In this document: positions 60,231-64,000 of the stretch, piece by piece
Position numbering within the stretch: position 1 is the first letter of the stretch
Layout: each line of letters starts with the position of its first letter
Assembly (NCBI GenBank): GCA_965238125.1
Contig: OZ250179.1
Location: 6,448,001 to 6,512,000, forward strand
Source of the DNA: UBA6623 sp965238125
GTDB taxonomy: Bacteria > Acidobacteriota > Terriglobia > Bryobacterales > UBA6623
Reading direction: 5' to 3'
DNA: 64,000 nt
Program-made: the position numbers and the translations under genes
Notes under the pieces: model-generated
The model's input: only the letters and a program-made list of their open reading frames with translations
Told to the model about the DNA's origin: nothing
Database searches by the model: none

Positions 60231-60905
60231 ATGAGTCAGGGCGCCGAAGATGGTATTGGGGCCGTTATCCTATTCGGCCCGCCCGGGGCGGGCAAGGGTA
60301 CTCAGGCTAGGAAAATTGCCGCCCGTTACGGTATTCCGCAGATCTCGACCGGCGATATGATTCGCGACGAGATTCGGCAAGGGACCGAGCTGGGAAAGAA
60401 GGCGCAGGGAGAAATCGCCGCCGGGCGGCTGGTCGCCGATGAGCTGGTCAACGGGTTGGCCGCCTCGCGGCTGGCGCAGCCGGATTGTCAGCGCGGATTC
60501 TTGTTGGACGGCTACCCCCGCACGGCGGGGCAGGTTGGCGAAGTGGATCGGTTGCTGGAGTCGCTGGGGCATCGCACGACGGTGGTCGAGATCAAGATCG
60601 GCTATAATGAACTTATTAAACGGATTACCGGCCGGCGACTTTGCCCCAAGTGCGGCGCTATCTTTAACATCCACTCGCATCCGCCCGCGATTTCCGATAT
60701 TTGCGACGTCTGCCACGCTCGCTTGGTCGTGCGGACGGACGATCGCGAAGAGGTGATCGGCGAGCGGCTGCGCGCGTACGAAGAGGAGACGCGGCCGATT
60801 TTTGAAGTGTATCGGGCCAAGGGAGAGGCGATTCACACCGTTGACGGCGCGGCGGCGGAGGAGTCGGTCTCCGAGACGATTTTTGAGTTGTTGAATCAGG
60901 CATGA
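60231..60905 (+). CDS. adk: Adenylate kinase
   Basis: A 224-residue enzyme that converts ATP and AMP to two ADP. The P-loop is GPPGAGKGT (residues 16-24), followed by the AMP site region QISTGDMIRDEIRQGTELG and LLDGYPRT. The LID domain is of the long type with two Cys pairs (CPKCGAIFN and CDVC) that probably bind zinc. It overlaps map by ATGA. Confidence 0.98.
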   Translation: MSQGAEDGIGAVILFGPPGAGKGTQARKIAARYGIPQISTGDMIRDEIRQGTELGKKAQGEIAAGRLVADELVNGLAASRLAQPDCQRGFLLDGYPRTAGQVGEVDRLLESLGHRTTVVEIKIGYNELIKRITGRRLCPKCGAIFNIHSHPPAISDICDVCHARLVVRTDDREEVIGERLRAYEEETRPIFEVYRAKGEAIHTVDGAAAEESVSETIFELLNQA

Positions 60906-61669
60906 TCATCCGCAAGAGCCCGTCGGAGCTCAAGAAAATGCATGCCGCCGGCCAATTGGTGCGGTGCATCCTGGATGAACTGCGCGGCATGGTGAAGCCG
61001 GGCGTGACGACGTATGATTTGGAAGTTGTCGCCGAGAAGCGTGTGACCGAGGCCGGAGCCGAAGCGGCTTTCAAGGACTATTACGTGCAAGCGGCCGGGA
61101 AGCACTTCCCGACGGTGCTGTGCACCTCGATCAACGAAGAGGTCGTGCACGGCGTGCCGTCGAAGAAGCGGGCCTTGGCCGAGGGCGACATCGTGAAGAT
61201 CGATATCGGCGTAAAACTGGACGGTTATTACGGTGACTCGGCGACGACCGTGCCGGTCGGCGAGATTGCGCCCGAAACCGCGCGTCTGATGGACGTGACG
61301 AAGAAATCACTTGACTTGGCGATCGAAAAAATGGTCGCGGGACGGCGCCTCTTTGATGTTTGCGGAGCGGTGCAGGAATATGTGGAGGCGGAGGGCTTCT
61401 CGATTGTGAGGGAGTTCGTCGGCCACGGTATCGGCACCGAGCTTCACGAGGCGCCGAATGTGCCCAATTACATCGATCGGAGGCTGAGTAATCCGAGGCT
61501 CAAACCCGGGATAGTGCTGGCGATCGAGCCGATGGTGGCGGCCGGGAAACCGGATACAAAGGTTCTGGGCGATCGCTGGACGGCGGTGACGACCGATGGG
61601 TCCAATGCCGCTCATTTTGAGCATTGCGTCGCGGTTACCGAGAACGGGCCCTGGGTGTTGACGGCGTAG
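60902..61669 (+). CDS. map: Methionine aminopeptidase, type I
   Basis: A 255-residue metalloenzyme that removes the first Met from new proteins. The five metal ligands are in place: the two Asp in KIDIGVKLDGYYGDSATTV, His in EFVGHGIGTELHEAPNVPN, and the Glu residues of LAIEPMV and FEHCVAVTENG. There is no N-terminal extension, so it is type Ia. Secretion, adk and map in a row is the common order. Confidence 0.98.
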   Translation: MIIRKSPSELKKMHAAGQLVRCILDELRGMVKPGVTTYDLEVVAEKRVTEAGAEAAFKDYYVQAAGKHFPTVLCTSINEEVVHGVPSKKRALAEGDIVKIDIGVKLDGYYGDSATTVPVGEIAPETARLMDVTKKSLDLAIEKMVAGRRLFDVCGAVQEYVEAEGFSIVREFVGHGIGTELHEAPNVPNYIDRRLSNPRLKPGIVLAIEPMVAAGKPDTKVLGDRWTAVTTDGSNAAHFEHCVAVTENGPWVLTA

Positions 61670-61696
61670 CCGGCGCTGCGGCGGTAAAGGACGAAC

Positions 61697-61933
61697 ATGG
61701 CGGCCCGCGACGAGGAAGATGAATCGACCCGCGAGCGGACGGTCCCGGCGAAGGTAGTCGAGCGTTTGCCGAACGATTTGTTTCGGCTCGAAGCCGAGGG
61801 CGGATCGAAGATTACGGCCCATGTGGGCGCGGCCGCCGGCCGCGACTTTTTGAGGTTGCTGCCCGGCGATCGGGTGGCCGTGGCGCTGTCGCCGACGGAC
61901 ACGGGCCGCGGGCGCATTGTGGAACGGTATTGA
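61697..61933 (+). CDS. infA: Translation initiation factor IF-1
   Basis: A 78-residue OB-fold factor. The core reads VPAKVVERLPNDLFRLEAEG, then KITAHVGAAAGRDFLRLLPG and DRVAVALSPTDTGRGRIV. The first 14 residues are an acidic extension compared with the usual 72-residue form, and several positions differ from the consensus (for example GRDFLRLLPGD where GKMRKNYIRILPGD is usual). The place before rpmJ supports the call. Confidence 0.93.
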   Translation: MAARDEEDESTRERTVPAKVVERLPNDLFRLEAEGGSKITAHVGAAAGRDFLRLLPGDRVAVALSPTDTGRGRIVERY

Positions 61934-61936
61934 ACG

Positions 61937-62050
61937 ATGAAAGTACGAGCATCGGTAAAGAAGCTTTGCATTAAGTGCAAGGTGATTCGCCGTAAAGGCG
62001 TTGTGCGGGTGATTTGCGAGAACCCCAAGCACAAGCAGCGGCAAGGATAA
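61937..62050 (+). CDS. rpmJ: Ribosomal protein L36
   Basis: A 37-residue protein with the zinc ligands in place: MKVRASVKKLCIKCKVIRRK, then VRVICENPKHKQRQG (C11, C14, C27, H32). It begins 3 bases after the infA stop. Confidence 0.97.
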   Translation: MKVRASVKKLCIKCKVIRRKGVVRVICENPKHKQRQG

Positions 62051-62098
62051 GACAAGCGCTCCGGCTCCTTAGGGGCCGCCGGTAGGGAGGTTGGATCG

Positions 62099-62482
62099 AT
62101 GGCACGCATTGAGGGCGTTGACCTGCCCAATGAGAAGAAAGCCGAGATCGCGTTGACGTATCTGTTCGGCATCGGCCGCACGCGCTCGCGCTCGCTGCTC
62201 TATCGGGCGGGCATCGATTTCGACAAGAAAATGGGCTTGCTCGACGACGAGGAAATTACGAATCTGCGCAAGATCCTCGAAGAGGAAGGGCAGGTCGAGG
62301 GTGATCTGCGCAAGGAAATTTCGATGAACATCCGGCGGCTGATGGAAATCGGCTGCTACCGCGGGCTGCGGCACCGCCGCGGGCTGCCGGTGCGCGGACA
62401 GCGGACCCACACCAACGCGCGGACCCGCAAGGGACCCCGCCGGGGCGCCATCGCCAACAAGCGGAAACTGGCGAAGAAATAG
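62099..62482 (+). CDS. rpsM: Ribosomal protein S13
   Basis: A 127-residue 30S head protein that contacts the 50S and the P-site tRNA. It starts MARIEGVDLPNEKKAEIALT and ends with the basic RGQRTHTNARTRKGPRRGAI region. Confidence 0.98.
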   Translation: MARIEGVDLPNEKKAEIALTYLFGIGRTRSRSLLYRAGIDFDKKMGLLDDEEITNLRKILEEEGQVEGDLRKEISMNIRRLMEIGCYRGLRHRRGLPVRGQRTHTNARTRKGPRRGAIANKRKLAKK

Positions 62483-62524
62483 AGGGAACGAGCAAGGGTC
62501 GGGTGATTCCAGCCGGGAGAGAAC

Positions 62525-62932
62525 ATGGCCAAGGCGAAAGCAAAGGGCGGGAAGAAGAAACGCTTCAAGGCGCGTGCCAAGAAGTCGGTGCCGGTGGGGA
62601 TTGTCCACATTCAGGCGACTTTCAACAATACGATCATCACGGTCAGCGACCTGGAGGGCAAGGTGATTTCCTGGTCCAGCTCCGGCTCGCTCGGCTTTCG
62701 CGGTTCGCAGAAAGGCACGCCTTTCGCGGCCCAGCAAGCCTGTCTCAAGGCTGTCAACGCGGCCAAGGAACACGGTTTGCGTTCGGTGACGGTACGCGTC
62801 AAAGGACCGGGCGGGGGGCGCGAGTCGGCCATTCGATCCCTGGCGGCCGCCGGGCTTGACGTCAGCTTGATTCGGGACGTGACGCCCATCCCGCACAACG
62901 GCTGCCGACCGCCCAAGAAACGGCGCGTCTGA
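62525..62932 (+). CDS. rpsK: Ribosomal protein S11
   Basis: A 135-residue 30S platform protein. It contains GIVHIQATFNNTIITVSDLE, SSGSLGFRGSQKGTPFAAQQ and the end DVTPIPHNGCRPPKKRRV. The first 17 residues are Lys/Ala-rich. Confidence 0.98.
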   Translation: MAKAKAKGGKKKRFKARAKKSVPVGIVHIQATFNNTIITVSDLEGKVISWSSSGSLGFRGSQKGTPFAAQQACLKAVNAAKEHGLRSVTVRVKGPGGGRESAIRSLAAAGLDVSLIRDVTPIPHNGCRPPKKRRV

Positions 62933-62977
62933 GGAAACGGGGCTCAAGCCCACAAGGAACGAGGACAATAGAGTACC

Positions 62978-63613
62978 ATGGCACGTTATCGAGGTCCGGT
63001 TTGCCGGCTCTGCCGACGGGAAGGGATGAAGCTCTTCCTCAAGGGCGAGCGGTGTTACGGCACGGCTTGCGCCATTGAGAAGCGCAACTATTTCCCCGGC
63101 CAGCATGGCAAGACCAGTCGCCCCAAGCGTTTGCAGGGCTACGGGTTGCAGCTGCGCGAAAAGCAGAAAGTTCGCCGGATCTACGGTATTCTCGAACAGC
63201 AGTTTCGCAACTATTACAGGAAGGCGGCCAAGATGAAAGGCGTAGTCGGCGAGAATCTGCTGTCGCTGCTCGAACGCCGCCTCGACAATGCGGTCTTTCG
63301 CATGGGCTTGGGGTCGAGCCGGTCCCAAGCACGCCAGGTGGTGCGGCACGGGCACGTCGAAGTCAACGGACGCAAGGTCAACATTCCGTCGTATCTCGTT
63401 AGGCCCGGTGATCAAATTGCGGTTCGCGAGAACTCGCGCAAGCACGGCGGCGTGACGGCGACGCTCGAGACGACCGAGCATCTGCTGGTGCCGAGCTGGC
63501 TCGAGGTCGATCGAGAGAACCTCAGCGGCAAGGTGACGGGATTGCCTCGCCGTGATGAATTGGTCCAAATCCCCATCAACGAACAGTTGATCGTCGAACT
63601 TTATTCCCGATAA
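62978..63613 (+). CDS. rpsD: Ribosomal protein S4
   Basis: A 211-residue 30S assembly initiator; in E. coli it represses the alpha operon. It starts MARYRGPVCRLCRREGMKLF with a CxxC and a third Cys region (RCYGTAC), a zinc-type S4. The S4 RNA-binding domain follows (RQVVRHGHVEVNGRKVNIPS). Confidence 0.98.
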   Translation: MARYRGPVCRLCRREGMKLFLKGERCYGTACAIEKRNYFPGQHGKTSRPKRLQGYGLQLREKQKVRRIYGILEQQFRNYYRKAAKMKGVVGENLLSLLERRLDNAVFRMGLGSSRSQARQVVRHGHVEVNGRKVNIPSYLVRPGDQIAVRENSRKHGGVTATLETTEHLLVPSWLEVDRENLSGKVTGLPRRDELVQIPINEQLIVELYSR

Positions 63614-63676
63614 CGAACCCCGGCCCCGGGGCGCCCGCAAGGGCGCGCTCGGCGGCCCCAACGGAGAATAGGTGGT

Positions 63677-64000
63677 ATGTGGAAAGGTTTTCAGAAACCC
63701 AAAAGATTAGCGGCGGACGGCGAGGAGCTCTCCCCGACGCACGGAACGTTTACCGCTCAGCCATTTGAGCGCGGTTTCGGTCGAACGATCGGCAATTCCT
63801 TGCGACGAGCCTTGCTCAGCTCGATTGAGGGAGCGGCAGTGACGGCCGTCAAGATCGAGGGCATCTCGCACGAGTTCAGCCCGATTCCCGGAGTGGTCGA
63901 AGACGCCACCGACATCATTCTTAACCTCAAGCAAATCCCTCTGAAACTGCACGGCGAAGGTTCGCGGACGATCCGTGTGCGCGCCACCGAGCCGGGCGAG
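63677..64000 (+). CDS. rpoA: RNA polymerase subunit alpha (3' partial)
   Basis: The first 108 codons of the assembly subunit. It starts MWKGFQKPKRLAADGEELSP and has the dimerisation motif PFERGFGRTIGNSLRRALLS and VKIEGISHEFSPIPGVVEDA. It continues past the window end. The ATG at 63677 is preceded by a GGAGAATAGGTGGT stretch. Confidence 0.98.
   Translation, partial: MWKGFQKPKRLAADGEELSPTHGTFTAQPFERGFGRTIGNSLRRALLSSIEGAAVTAVKIEGISHEFSPIPGVVEDATDIILNLKQIPLKLHGEGSRTIRVRATEPGE

Overview
The window is high-GC bacterial DNA with two very different halves. The organism is probably an acidobacterium or close relative. The best clue is RpoB, which carries an eight-cysteine insertion near its N-terminus that I associate with Acidobacteriota. 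An LptD-type outer-membrane assembly protein shows that it is a double-membrane (diderm) bacterium. No species can be named from the sequence alone.

Left half (1 to about 25,500): an accessory region full of insertion sequences. It holds six IS1380-family elements (one cut by the window start, five complete at 1665-1666 bp), an internally deleted IS1380 relic, two nearly identical inverted IS630-family elements (1093 bp each) and one IS110-family transposase. Most insertions can be read to the base from their target duplications. They broke a Dps-like ferritin gene, split a hairpin downstream of a HEAT-repeat gene, and landed in the stop codon of a membrane-associated protein gene. Between them lie an NhaR-like LysR regulator, two NTF2-like secreted proteins (one decayed), a HEAT-repeat protein, LptD with an overlapping isoprenylcysteine-methyltransferase-like gene, a 50-residue peptide gene and two proteins of unknown function with membrane segments.

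Junction (25,500 to 27,100): a PilZ-domain gene, then two good sigma-70-type promoters and a four-tRNA cluster (Thr, Gly, Thr, Tyr) leading into tuf.

Right half (27,100 to 64,000): one almost continuous run of gene-expression genes, all on the + strand. The order is tRNAs-tuf-rpmG-tRNA(Trp)-secE-nusG-rplK-rplA-rplJ-rplL-rpoB-rpoC, then dnaG, then rpsL-rpsG-fusA-tuf, followed directly by the S10, spc and alpha clusters from rpsJ to rpoA, which is cut by the window end. The products are RNA polymerase subunits, ribosomal proteins, elongation factors, the Sec channel, adenylate kinase, methionine aminopeptidase and IF-1. Many genes overlap by ATGA or GTGA, implying translational coupling. Unusual here are a roughly 209-residue acidic N-terminal extension on NusG, a Pro/Ala/Glu-rich tail on S3, and four separate small repeat arrays or palindromes in the gaps between otherwise ordinary ribosomal genes.

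I did not find a convincing new multi-gene system. The most unusual observations are the NusG extension, the IS insertion sites and IS mosaicism, the repeat arrays inside ribosomal operons, and the orphan 50-residue peptide.
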